Origin: a virus
DNA length: 43,664 nucleotides
Virus record (IMG/VR): IMGVR_UViG_3300033148_003439
Location: 1 to 43,664 of that record
Direction: 5' to 3' (one strand)
The notes under the pieces are model-generated. The model ran no database searches. It saw only the letters and a list, made by a program, of their open reading frames with translations, and was not told the origin of the DNA. The position numbers and the translations under genes are program-made. Within the stretch, counting starts at the first letter, position 1. Each line of letters opens with the position of its first letter. Below are positions 25,178 through 32,575 of the stretch, one piece after another.

Positions 25178-25535
25178 CTTTTACCTCCTTCTTTTCTTTA
25201 CCCGTTACTTTTCTAAGTTTGGGTAATTTAGAACTACATTTGGGACAATACCATACGTCTTCTACCTCCACAGCCGTTTTCCGGTTGAGAGATTGACGAC
25301 AGGTACCGCAATCAACCATCATAATACCGCTCTGAAGAAGCTTAGCTTTCCATTGGCGGTACGCTTTCATCATACGTCTCCACGCGATAGTTACGTCCCT
25401 ACCGGTTAGGTGCCCGTCAAACTTAATCTCTGGAACTTGTCCCAAGTAAACCTTAATGGTAATAGTACCTCTAAGTTGCGACTTCGGTTCTGGTTTCTTC
25501 TTAGTCGCTTGTTCAGAGCCAATCGCCTCTGCCAT
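25167..25535 (-). CDS. Zinc-ribbon protein
   Basis: A 122-residue protein from ATG 25535 (AAGGAGG upstream; a GTG six bases earlier is less likely). The C-terminal half carries CGTC and CPKC pairs (about 76-79 and 96-99), a zinc ribbon. The N-terminal half is Lys/Pro-rich then beta-rich. It sits between portal and scaffold genes. Function unknown. Confidence 0.6.
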   Translation of the reverse strand: MAEAIGSEQATKKKPEPKSQLRGTITIKVYLGQVPEIKFDGHLTGRDVTIAWRRMMKAYRQWKAKLLQSGIMMVDCGTCRQSLNRKTAVEVEDVWYCPKCSSKLPKLRKVTGKEKKEVKDAT

Positions 25536-25545
25536 ATACACCTCC

Positions 25546-25800
25546 TTACATTAATCTGGCCGCTTTTACGTTATGTTTCTTACACTCTTCTTTAAGTTGC
25601 CTTTTACTTGTAATGTACATGGACTCCTCACATATGTCGTGAAACCACGCGGGAGTAAAAATAGAAACTTGGTTAGTCCCTGTAAAGACCATTCTGGCCT
25701 TTTTACCACAGGAAGGACACTTAGCAAAGTGTCTCTCATCTATACGTTTAAACTCATCAAACTTCCTCCCGCACTCACATTCATAATCGTAGTACGGCAT
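25546..25800 (-). CDS. FmdB-like zinc-ribbon protein
   Basis: An 84-residue protein with the FmdB regulatory-protein pattern: MPYYDYECECGRKFDEFKR followed by CPSCGK (about 28-33). FmdB-type ribbons are small and of uncertain role, and are common in phages near terminase or portal genes. The start overlaps the portal stop by one base, so it is translated from the same mRNA. Confidence 0.7.
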   Translation of the reverse strand: MPYYDYECECGRKFDEFKRIDERHFAKCPSCGKKARMVFTGTNQVSIFTPAWFHDICEESMYITSKRQLKEECKKHNVKAARLM

Positions 25801-27539
25801 TATATCATACTCCTAATCATGTTGGCGTTCTGCCTCGTACGCGCTTCACGTTGCGCTGGGTTTTGCATTAACTGCCTCTGATTTGCAACAAACTGATTAA
25901 GCGCCATTGGATGCCCCAATGACGTCTCCGGTGCTTGAGGTAATATAGTCATAGCGTCCGCCCACTCGTATTCTCTCAAGAGCAACCTTAACAGATGGTC
26001 GATGTTTGCCGAAGGATGTTTGGCAAGTGCTTGTATAACCTGAAAAATTTCCCTTTTCTTAAACTCTTTGGTTTTAGGACTCAAACTTTCAACATCGACT
26101 TTTATGTTGTATTCTCCCGCTATTGCGTTAGGTCTGTAACGAACCCAGTAACGGGCTGCGTCAAAACCAACAACCTCAATAACCTTCTCCGTATCCCACC
26201 GGCTAAATATGATTTGGTTCAACTTCCGGATAGTTCGTTGAAGTGCTTCAGCCACAATGTCACGTCTCTCGTCAATTCTAATCTCATGGGCTTGCTGTAC
26301 AATTCCGGCTTCGGTTGCAGTTCTCCGGGAGGAACGCGCTTCCTCTCCAAGCTGATTACGTCCAAATCCCATCATTTCTCTTGCATCCGCTCTAATCTCC
26401 TGAACCCACCCTAAAAGTTCGGGAGGGATGTGTGGTTGGATAATAGCTGCAACTTGTTTGGGGTCTCCCGTAACTTTTACGACAGGCCCTACATTCTCAC
26501 TCATCATTTTGTCAATTTCATCAATATCAATGAGGTTGGCGTTAACTAAGAACTTAACCAACGCAATCCGGCGATGGTACATTGCCTGGGTACGCGCCTC
26601 ATTGATTTCGAGTTGCTGAGGCTCCATTATAGCCACGTCAGAAGGGCCCCAGTAGAATTCAGTATCCTCATTGAATGTAAAGTCCACGAATGGTAACCCT
26701 TCGATTTGGAGTAAATCCTCCTCCGGAGGACGTATCCATTTATCGTGACCGGGTACATACGCCATAATCTCTTGTGTGCGTCTGTTCCTAATTTCGTGAA
26801 TTTCAACGAGGTCGTGGTATTTACTCAACTCCCGGTAAAAATCTGCATAGTACGGGTCTTTGTAGAGTAACTCCACATGTGTACCTTCTAAATCACTCAC
26901 ATTCTTATACTTCTTGTCCGCTTTAACATCTTCCAACCTTCTAATAGAAACATGGTCAATCCACGGACAATCATCCAGTGTACGCACCCCAAAAGGTAAA
27001 ATGATATAGTCCGGCATAGTACGTAACGCCCAAGGCATTCCTGGTTTAACGTTTATGTTGTACTCAGTCAAATCCCCTTTCTTGTCGAACTGTCCTGACA
27101 TATCACGTCCGATACCGAATAACCTTCTGGTATTTCTAAAGTATCCATACTGACTATCATAACCCAACTTAATAATACCCCTGTTGGTGTAGTACGCATC
27201 CAACACCGCTGTTTTAAACTGTCGCTTAAGGTTTAACTCTTGTATCAACCAATTATCCGTAGCTTCCAGGATTTTACTGTAGATAGGGTCTATTGGCTGT
27301 ACAGCTCTTGAAATGTTTACGTATGGATTACGGAAATAGACATTCGGAACCAAAGCCCGGGACATTGCGTACGTCAGATTATATGGAAGAACGCCTGAAA
27401 CAGTACCCGTATACCCAGGAAACTTACCTCTACCATAGTTGCGGTAGACACTCCAACGCTGGCTATCACCGTACTTTTCCTTGTATATACGTCCCTGTTC
27501 GACCAGTTCCTGCCATTTCTCTATATCGCTTTTAGCCAT
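25800..27539 (-). CDS. Portal protein
   Basis: A 579-residue protein in the portal position, four genes after the large terminase. Features include the N-terminal YNLTYAMSRALVPNVYFRNP (about 53-72), a central wing/stem with EPQQLEINEARTQAMYHRR (about 305-325), the crown-proximal ARSSRRTATEAGIVQQAHE (about 400-420) and helical barrel segments near the end. The pattern Q-x-x-x-N-x-x-R-T in the stem helix is typical of podo-type portals. The dodecamer would form the DNA channel at the capsid vertex. Confidence 0.85.
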   Translation of the reverse strand: MAKSDIEKWQELVEQGRIYKEKYGDSQRWSVYRNYGRGKFPGYTGTVSGVLPYNLTYAMSRALVPNVYFRNPYVNISRAVQPIDPIYSKILEATDNWLIQELNLKRQFKTAVLDAYYTNRGIIKLGYDSQYGYFRNTRRLFGIGRDMSGQFDKKGDLTEYNINVKPGMPWALRTMPDYIILPFGVRTLDDCPWIDHVSIRRLEDVKADKKYKNVSDLEGTHVELLYKDPYYADFYRELSKYHDLVEIHEIRNRRTQEIMAYVPGHDKWIRPPEEDLLQIEGLPFVDFTFNEDTEFYWGPSDVAIMEPQQLEINEARTQAMYHRRIALVKFLVNANLIDIDEIDKMMSENVGPVVKVTGDPKQVAAIIQPHIPPELLGWVQEIRADAREMMGFGRNQLGEEARSSRRTATEAGIVQQAHEIRIDERRDIVAEALQRTIRKLNQIIFSRWDTEKVIEVVGFDAARYWVRYRPNAIAGEYNIKVDVESLSPKTKEFKKREIFQVIQALAKHPSANIDHLLRLLLREYEWADAMTILPQAPETSLGHPMALNQFVANQRQLMQNPAQREARTRQNANMIRSMI

Positions 27540-27661
27540 TTCTTACGACTCCTTAACTTCTTAGTTAGAAACCGTTTCTTAAGATACTGAACGTGAAGTT
27601 CCTCAAGAGAGCGCTTTTGCAATGTAACTCGTTTTCTTTTTGGTGTGGACTTCTCCGGCAT
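27521..27661 (-). CDS. Tiny basic protein
   Basis: A 46-residue, very Lys/Arg-rich protein (MPEKSTPKRKRVTLQKRSLE at the start). It has its own site (TAGGAGGAAAGTCCT) before ATG 27661. It overlaps the 54-residue gene by 59 bases and the portal start by 19. Likely nucleic-acid-binding. Not recognised. Confidence 0.5.
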   Translation of the reverse strand: MPEKSTPKRKRVTLQKRSLEELHVQYLKKRFLTKKLRSRKKWLKAI

Positions 27662-27767
27662 AGGACTTTCCTCCTATGAAGCAAATTTTTATGTACTTCC
27701 CGTCTTTAAGTGTTTTGGTTCTAACACGTCCTCCCTTACGGACACATGCCTCGAAACTCTTTGGCAT
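27603..27767 (-). CDS. Small hypothetical protein
   Basis: A 54-residue basic protein (MPKSFEACVRKGGRVRTK at the start) with TTAGGAGGTATAG before ATG 27767. Beta-rich with GKYIKICF and KSYAGEVHTKKK. Small proteins of this pattern occur in phages between terminase and portal. Function unknown. Confidence 0.6.
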   Translation of the reverse strand: MPKSFEACVRKGGRVRTKTLKDGKYIKICFIGGKSYAGEVHTKKKTSYIAKALS

Positions 27768-27776
27768 CTATACCTC

Positions 27777-28166
27777 CTAACTGGTTACAGTGATACGGCA
27801 AACTAAATTGTCGGTAACACCTCTAACCATCGGGTTGATACGACAGACCAAATTCTTGCTGGGCGGTGTTACTGAGTCGTACTTATCAATGTAAAGTCTA
27901 CACCTTGCACCATTTGCAGATACGCTTATAAACAAGTTTCTGACATGTACCGCAAGACCAATACCGTTAGTATACACCTTCGGCTTATTAGCTGTAGCTT
28001 CCTCCAAAGCGTACACAATCTTACCACTGGCATCATTTTCTCTCACATCCACGAACGCAGCCGACGCACCACAGTCAATAATTCCGCCGTAGATTTTACC
28101 AACTCCCGTGATAACTTCTCCTCCACCAAACGTTGGAGATGCTGTGTAAGCAGTATTCAAACTCAT
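27777..28166 (-). CDS. Small virion-like protein with two NLVCR-type repeats
   Basis: A 129-residue protein from ATG 28166, chosen because ACAGGAGGT lies upstream (an ATG at 28184 would put that site inside the gene). Residues 1-98 form a beta-rich domain (GGIIDCGASAAFVDVREND, LAVHVRNLFISVSANG). Residues 104-129 are two units of the roughly 14-residue repeat ending in ITVTS. The palindrome at 28183 lies just upstream. It is located between terminase and portal, far from the other repeat proteins. Confidence 0.55.
   Translation of the reverse strand: MSLNTAYTASPTFGGGEVITGVGKIYGGIIDCGASAAFVDVRENDASGKIVYALEEATANKPKVYTNGIGLAVHVRNLFISVSANGARCRLYIDKYDSVTPPSKNLVCRINPMVRGVTDNLVCRITVTS
27780..27857 (-). 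repeat. NLVCR-type protein repeat array (2 units)
   Basis: Two units (SKNLVCRINPMVRGV and TDNLVCRITVTS) followed directly by the stop and a ribosome site. It resembles the array end at 10065 although it lies 17 kb away. Confidence 0.75.
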
Positions 28167-28182
28167 TTTTGTACCTCCTGTC

Positions 28183-28205
28183 ATAAGTTCAAAAATTGAA
28201 CTTAC
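28183..28205. repeat. 23-bp palindromic element, copy 3
   Basis: Arms ATAAGTTCAA and TTGAACTTAC around AAA. It overlaps the last base of the terminase gene, and on the - strand is followed by GACAGGAGGT, the ribosome site of the 129-residue protein. Confidence 0.85.
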
Positions 28206-29728
28206 TAACGTTTAGTCAACTCCAGACCAATCTGTCTACTAAACGGATAATTAGGTTGACCTCTCATTTTAGCCACCGCTCTCTGACAACTTTGACGAAT
28301 TTGTTCCAGCGTGAAGCGAGTCCTGCCGTCCCACTTCTCTTTTTTGGGTGTATGGTCATACTGACTTGCTCCGTAACGCTCAATCTGCCATGATAACGCA
28401 TCTATGAGGTCATCGTGTTTACCATAGGGGAAACTGTAAAGTTCTTCTTCCAGTTCCCTCATACCTTTCTTTAACCAAATAACGCCATTTTCGAAAAGAG
28501 GCGAAAGTCTGTTCTTGATACGTTGTTCCTTCTTAACCACCTTCGCCTTTACGGCGTGAATGTAATAGTACTTGTTCTGTTTGGCCATTTCTTCTCTGAA
28601 CCCCGCTTCGAGGTGAGCATATCTGTTAGTCTCAATCCTGATTGTTCTGGCACCATCCAATTCCGCAAGCCTCATTCCTTCCTCAATCATTTGCTTGTCA
28701 GAAATACGCTTTCTCTTGTATCTTCTCACAAAAATTCCTTTCTTCGTGTGCTTGCACGATACCAATGCTGAGAAGTCCTGATGAGAGCTACCTGTCGGAG
28801 GGTCGGCAGGGTCTATGGTTATGACAACGTATCCGTCTTCCGGAAGTTCGTCTTCCTCGTAGTAACGTGTCCAATCCGGATTGAACGCCATAAATTCTTT
28901 AGCGAGAGGCTCATTTAAGTAAAGAGACGAGAACATAAACTGTCCCATATCACTTTTTATATCTTCCAGTCTCTTAACACTAAATTTCTTTTTATATCTT
29001 GGAACTGTTCTTTCTTCATCAACAAATGCTGTCTTGTCGAATTCATCGAACGTTTTAGTCTCCTTAACATGATTTATCAAGTCGTATGACGCCCACCGTG
29101 TTCCTATCACTATCCTTTGGTCATTCTCATTGATAAGGAGAGGAATAGTAAGTTTATGAAACCCCACCGCTTTTTCAACATCATCCTTACTCGGCATTGC
29201 TTCTTCACCCGTGAGTTCATCTTTCTTGGGAGCAACAGTATCATCCTCTATGATTATGTTAAAGTGACGTCTGATAACGTTAGCTCCTACACCGGCAGCT
29301 TCCCACGTTCCCTCCGGATAATCGACCGGCCGTTTCAAACACGCACAAGAGTCAGACCACCTCGTTTTGGTAAAAGATGGAATAACTTCCGGGAACAGTA
29401 ACGAATACATTTTGTTGTTTTCCACTATGTCTCTTATCGAGCGAACTGTCTTTTGAGCGTTTGGGGTAGTATTAGAACATACCAATATCCGAATGGAAGG
29501 GTTTTTGGTAGCGGCCCATAACCCATACATTTGAGCCGCAATAGTAGTCTTCAAATGTGTCCGTGGTAAAACAACCAGTTTATTCGGGCCGGAGTACTGA
29601 ATAAAGTGACACAACTCAACGTGAAATGCCGGGTCAAAGTACTCCGGGTCAATAAACAACTGAGCGAAGTAACTAAAATCACTCAGTACCAATTCCCGGA
29701 TTTTGTTCAGCCTGTTTTGGTTTCCCAA
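28205..29728 (-). CDS. terL: Terminase large subunit
   Basis: A 507-residue DNA-packaging motor. The ATPase half has a Walker A-like block VVLPRTHLKTTIAA (about 52-65), a strand ending in C-motif-like LVCSNT, and Walker B FNIIIEDD (about 156-163). The nuclease half has VITIDPADPP (about 302-311, first Asp) and a late HDDLIDALSW (about 438-447). The start is TTG 29728, supported by GGAGGGTAAGC upstream. It overlaps the small subunit by 50 bases. Length is normal. Confidence 0.93.
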   Translation of the reverse strand: MGNQNRLNKIRELVLSDFSYFAQLFIDPEYFDPAFHVELCHFIQYSGPNKLVVLPRTHLKTTIAAQMYGLWAATKNPSIRILVCSNTTPNAQKTVRSIRDIVENNKMYSLLFPEVIPSFTKTRWSDSCACLKRPVDYPEGTWEAAGVGANVIRRHFNIIIEDDTVAPKKDELTGEEAMPSKDDVEKAVGFHKLTIPLLINENDQRIVIGTRWASYDLINHVKETKTFDEFDKTAFVDEERTVPRYKKKFSVKRLEDIKSDMGQFMFSSLYLNEPLAKEFMAFNPDWTRYYEEDELPEDGYVVITIDPADPPTGSSHQDFSALVSCKHTKKGIFVRRYKRKRISDKQMIEEGMRLAELDGARTIRIETNRYAHLEAGFREEMAKQNKYYYIHAVKAKVVKKEQRIKNRLSPLFENGVIWLKKGMRELEEELYSFPYGKHDDLIDALSWQIERYGASQYDHTPKKEKWDGRTRFTLEQIRQSCQRAVAKMRGQPNYPFSRQIGLELTKR

Positions 29729-30185
29729 GCTTACCCTCCTCTAATGCTCTTTCAAGTACGAACAAAAAGGATGGTGAAGGTTCGACATATGCATCCAACC
29801 TTAACTTGTCTTCTTTCACCAACCCCACACGGTCTAATACCTCTTTAGCGGCTTGTACTCTAATGTTAGATTTATCACTCTCAAGTTCCGCTTTCAATAC
29901 CTCAACCGCTTTCTCAGCACACTCTTTCAACTTAATTTTGGACTCCGCCATAGAAGCTACAACCTTTTCATCAGCTTCCGTTTCCATCCTTCTCATTTCA
30001 TCTTGGAAGAGTGGTGAGTTCGCAATTATTGACGCTCTCGATACCGAGTATCCAAGGTCAGCAGCAGCATTCTGTAACGTTGCCCCTTCGACTAACTTTC
30101 TCATAAGCTCACGGTGCCTGGGTAGAATGATTTTAATCTGCGCATTTTTTGTGCTATCTGCCAACTCCTTCTTCTCCTCGTTCAT
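29679..30185 (-). CDS. terS: Terminase small subunit
   Basis: A 168-residue protein with an N-terminal DNA-binding HTH (LMRKLVEGATLQNAAADLGY, about 27-46), a helical oligomerisation region (about 65-125) and a flexible tail. It lies directly upstream of and overlaps the large subunit. CAGGAGGAAAGT precedes ATG 30185. A terminator lies just upstream, so a promoter or read-through must supply this gene. Confidence 0.85.
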   Translation of the reverse strand: MNEEKKELADSTKNAQIKIILPRHRELMRKLVEGATLQNAAADLGYSVSRASIIANSPLFQDEMRRMETEADEKVVASMAESKIKLKECAEKAVEVLKAELESDKSNIRVQAAKEVLDRVGLVKEDKLRLDAYVEPSPSFLFVLERALEEGKLGKPKQAEQNPGIGTE

Positions 30186-30200
30186 ACTTTCCTCCTGATT

Positions 30201-30244
30201 ACCAAAAAGAAAAAAGCCCAGTCCAACATCTGCCGAACTGGGCT
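30201..30244 (-). terminator. Rho-independent terminator
   Basis: Stem AGCCCAGT/ACTGGGCT (215-222 with 237-244, 8 bp), a 14-base loop, and on the - strand a following TTTTTTCTTTTTGGT run. It ends the small leader transcript (membrane protein and upstream genes) just before terminase. Confidence 0.85.
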
Positions 30245-30285
30245 ACTATTGTTTAGTTTACCCTGACCGTTATATCAAGTAACTC

Positions 30286-30762
30286 TTATTTCAAGAACGG
30301 TATCAAGTATATCAGTCTCGAAAATATTATAGAACTCCCTCTACCCCCTTCGTCAATATAGTCACGGTATTTAACTTTGTACTTCTCAAGAAAGAAGTTA
30401 AGAAAACCCATAAATGTTCCCAATACCATAACTCTAACTATGAACGCTTTCCACGAAATAACTCCTACCCAGACGTAGAGGACATCCGCAACACCTATCA
30501 TAACTCCGTGCATCCAGAAGTTATCCCATCCCCATAACTTATCCCAGTAGGTTGTGAGTGCACCACCCATCGCGCCATACATAAAGATACTCGCAACGAT
30601 GAATTTCCATAACACTACGTCGGGTGGTAATGGATTATACGTAAGATGCATCCACGTTACCGCAACAACGGGAATTAACCAATCCCGTATCCAGGAACCA
30701 AACCCAGCACCGCCTAACCGATACAGTATAGCCGACAGTATTGTTCCTATCCCAGTAATCAT
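30286..30762 (-). CDS. Polytopic membrane protein
   Basis: A 158-residue protein with about four hydrophobic segments (for example LIPVVAVTWMHLTY, FIVASIFMYGAMGGALTTYW, GVMIGVADVLYVWVGVISW, VMVLGTFMGFLNFFL). The C-terminus is basic and cytoplasmic-looking. Family not recognised. It sits among the first genes of the - strand arm and is followed by a terminator, so it is expressed separately from the virion genes. A superinfection-exclusion or holin-like role is possible but unsupported by motifs. Confidence 0.6.
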   Translation of the reverse strand: MITGIGTILSAILYRLGGAGFGSWIRDWLIPVVAVTWMHLTYNPLPPDVVLWKFIVASIFMYGAMGGALTTYWDKLWGWDNFWMHGVMIGVADVLYVWVGVISWKAFIVRVMVLGTFMGFLNFFLEKYKVKYRDYIDEGGRGSSIIFSRLIYLIPFLK

Positions 30763-30763
30763 A

Positions 30764-31000
30764 CTACAAATTCTTCATCCCGTTCCCAGAAAATTTTTCT
30801 GTTGCGCTGAAAACATAGGTAGCATTACACAGCGAAGTATTTGAGTGCGGTAACACACTCATTTCCACCTTACTCGATTGAGGTACCCCGTCCGTGAAGT
30901 TAATAATAAGTTTCCCGTGAAACCCGCACTTTGATAGATTAGCAATGACTCCGTTATTCCCAAACTTAGACTCATACGTATCCATCCAATCAATGCTCAT
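30764..31000 (-). CDS. Small hypothetical protein
   Basis: A 78-residue, Asn/Ser-rich protein (KLIINFTDGVPQSSKVEMSV) that could fold as a small beta domain. It starts 3 bases after the 53-residue gene and ends 1 base before the membrane-protein start. The weak ribosome site implies coupling. Not recognised. Confidence 0.5.
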   Translation of the reverse strand: MSIDWMDTYESKFGNNGVIANLSKCGFHGKLIINFTDGVPQSSKVEMSVLPHSNTSLCNATYVFSATEKFSGNGMKNL

Positions 31001-31003
31001 TTA

Positions 31004-31165
31004 TTAAACTATTTCTTTAGGTATCCCTTCTTTCGTTTTTCTCCCATCCAGATAAATAAATTCTTTCTCTCCTGCCAATAATGCAATTATGTCATTAAAA
31101 GTTTTTGTTCCTGCTTCTAATTGATTGATTAATTGGTCTATTTGTATAGGCGAAAGATAAATCAT
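31004..31165 (-). CDS. Small protein, first gene of the - strand arm
   Basis: A 53-residue protein (MIYLSPIQIDQLINQLEAGT at the start), then a predicted helix-strand segment (EFIYLDGRKTKEGIPKEIV). Codon use and tight linkage to the next gene suggest it is real, although the ribosome site is weak. Function unknown. A promoter candidate lies just upstream. Confidence 0.5.
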   Translation of the reverse strand: MIYLSPIQIDQLINQLEAGTKTFNDIIALLAGEKEFIYLDGRKTKEGIPKEIV

Positions 31166-31191
31166 AATAGTTTTAGACAATGACTCCCTAT

Positions 31192-31220
31192 AATATACTA
31201 CATTTGTTTACTTTACTTAA
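31192..31220 (-). promoter_or_regulatory. Candidate promoter for the - strand leader genes
   Basis: Reading the - strand, TTAAGT (31220-31215), a 17-base spacer and TATATT (31197-31192). Match to the sigma-70 consensus is moderate, but it is correctly placed about 30 bases before the first gene. Confidence 0.3.
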
Positions 31221-31618
31221 CATTACATAAGTTCAGTTTGTAAAATTTTAATGTCTAAAATTATATCCGTGTCTGTCTTAAGTATAGCACAAAAACCCCA
31301 ATTTGCCAAGCAATTTTTTCTTTTTTGGAAATTTTAAAATTGAAGATTAGGTACTGTGTGGAAAGTTATTTGCAAAGTTTGGAAATACCACTTCTACACT
31401 AATATCTATTGGACGGAGTCGTAAAATTGTAGCGATTTTTATACAGGGTTTTATAATATAATAGACGGTACCTGGGGGGGGATGGGTATAGGTGTATGTT
31501 TGTGTATAAGTATGTATAGAGAAATATGCGTAAGTATATACGTGTGCATACGTATAGGTATGTGTAATTACATAATGTATATCCTAATACTTCTGGTCAG
31601 TTCGGTCGGTAGAATTAG
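31221..31618. other. Non-coding stretch, part of the arm-divergence region
   Basis: No convincing gene. It is AT-rich (31250-31345), carries a run of 8 G at 31474-31481, then a TG/TA-rich simple-sequence tract (about 31482-31580) in which GTATG/GTATA words recur. A 60-codon frame (31482-31664) reads only this low-complexity DNA and is not accepted as a gene. Confidence 0.6.
31428..31457 (+). promoter_or_regulatory. Candidate + strand promoter
   Basis: TTGTAG (31428-31433), an 18-base spacer and a perfect TATAAT (31452-31457), overlapping a second TATAAT-like word. It points into the simple-sequence tract, so any product would be a non-coding RNA or an early leader transcript. Confidence 0.35.
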
Positions 31619-31855
31619 AGTAAAGGTAAACGTAACAGACTCATCCAAAGTAGCAGGTCAGTAAGTATAGTATGGGAAAACAATCTATCAAAACAAGGAT
31701 TGAAACTTGCTGAACCTGGAGCCACAGCAAAAGCATTAGCTACAACCGTAACAGTTAAACAGATTGCTGATACCATAACTACCGGCCGGAGACAGTACGG
31801 AGTCTGTGCTATCACTGGTCACTGGTTATCAGTCATCAGTCATCGGCTGACGTAA
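31619..31855 (+). pseudogene. Start-less open frame, possible gene remnant
   Basis: A 78-codon frame with protein-like composition (for example LKLAEPGATAKALATTVTV) but no ATG/GTG start and no ribosome site; a TTG at 31700 is the only weak option. It may be the tail of a decayed gene. It overlaps the CRISPR-repeat-like word at 31677. Confidence 0.25.
31677..31706 (+). repeat. Single CRISPR-repeat-like sequence
   Basis: A 30-base segment ending AACAAGGATTGAAAC. GATTGAAAC is the usual 3' end of many type I/III CRISPR repeats. No second copy was found nearby, so this is not an array. It could be a solitary repeat unit or chance. Confidence 0.2.
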
Positions 31856-31860
31856 TAATG

Positions 31861-32190
31861 CAGAGTTATGGTAGGAAGTCCTTGAAAGACAATAGGTTAA
31901 TGTAGTTTCCATAACTCTGATGACTGCGTTTATAACCGTTAAGTCTTTGTCTATCAATAGGTTAGAGCCCAGTTATGGAAGTTATGGTTATGAACCCCTG
32001 TGTGTGTTTACGTTTTTTTTTTTTTTTTTTTTTTTTTATACAAAGACCCAGAGCACCCTTCATAACCATAACTCTCATAACTTTAACGTAACCTTTTCTC
32101 TCTCAATAGGTTAAGGGTTATGAACCAGTCTTTCAGAGTTATGAACTTTCCACTAACTCATTGTTACACAACAATTTCCTACCATAACTC
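31861..32190. repeat. Iterated-motif region, putative origin or control region
   Basis: The words AGAGTTATGG / CCATAACTCT occur in both orientations, with full or near copies at 31862, 31909, 31971, 31981, 32066, 32135 and 32182. CAATAGGTTA occurs three times (31890, 31955, 32104). CAGAGTTATGG at 31861-31871 and CCATAACTCTG at 31909-31919 form a perfect 11-bp inverted repeat. With a T25 run and its location between divergent arms, this fits an iteron-type origin. Confidence 0.55.
32013..32037 (+). repeat. Poly-T run of 25
   Basis: Twenty-five consecutive T inside the iterated-motif region. It could be an unwinding element or strand-specific signal; its length may be inaccurate from sequencing. 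Confidence 0.8.
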
Positions 32191-32386
32191 ACCGTTTCGA
32201 TTCACTCACTCACCTACCTACGTAACATTACAACAGCTACTTGACTGTTAGAGGACGTTTTAGACAAGCAGTTTTTGTTATACGCGGATTACGGACAAAG
32301 TAGAGAGTAGCTGACAAGTATCAATACATCGTATACCCTCAACGGTTATGGTAACGGCAACGATGCCCGTTTCGGTTACGTCCATT

Positions 32387-32408
32387 CGACAGCTATACGA
32401 CAGCTATA
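32387..32408 (+). repeat. Tandem 11-bp direct repeat
   Basis: CGACAGCTATA occurs twice in immediate succession and is followed by AT, so TATAAT is formed at 32405-32410. Possible protein-binding site or promoter part. Confidence 0.6.
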
Positions 32409-32514
32409 ATACAGGTAAAAGCAATTCCGGTTACTCAGTTAGATTTCCAAGAACTTAGCTCGGCGCTCTCTGTGACTATCTACAAGCGTTCCTTATACTT
32501 TTGAAACAATTCTT

Positions 32515-32530
32515 TGTGAAAAATTTCACA
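32515..32530. promoter_or_regulatory. Operator-like palindrome
   Basis: TGTGAAA-AA-TTTCACA, a perfect 7-bp inverted repeat about 80 bases before the Cro-like gene. A candidate binding site for that regulator or a host factor. Confidence 0.4.
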
Positions 32531-32575
32531 TGCTGAAAAACCCAATAAAATCAAGGAAAAAAAAATTAAAAAAAA

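Larger units (their letters stand above)
32191..32575. other. Non-coding control region, right part
   Basis: No gene is seen. It contains GGTTACG/GGTTATGG-type words, a tandem 11-bp repeat (32387), a short palindrome (32515) and an A-rich end (32556-32575). Likely regulatory DNA for the + strand arm. Confidence 0.5.

Noticed and set aside
31482-31664. 60-codon frame on the + strand in the control region
   Set aside because: It translates only the TG/TA-rich simple-sequence tract, giving a Cys/Ile/Tyr-rich low-complexity product without ribosome site or homology.
31677-31750. CRISPR array
   Set aside because: Only one repeat-like unit; no second repeat or regular spacer could be found.
31615-31815. 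66-codon frame on the - strand
   Set aside because: Hydrophobic by chance, with no ribosome site; overlaps the start-less frame and the repeat-like element.
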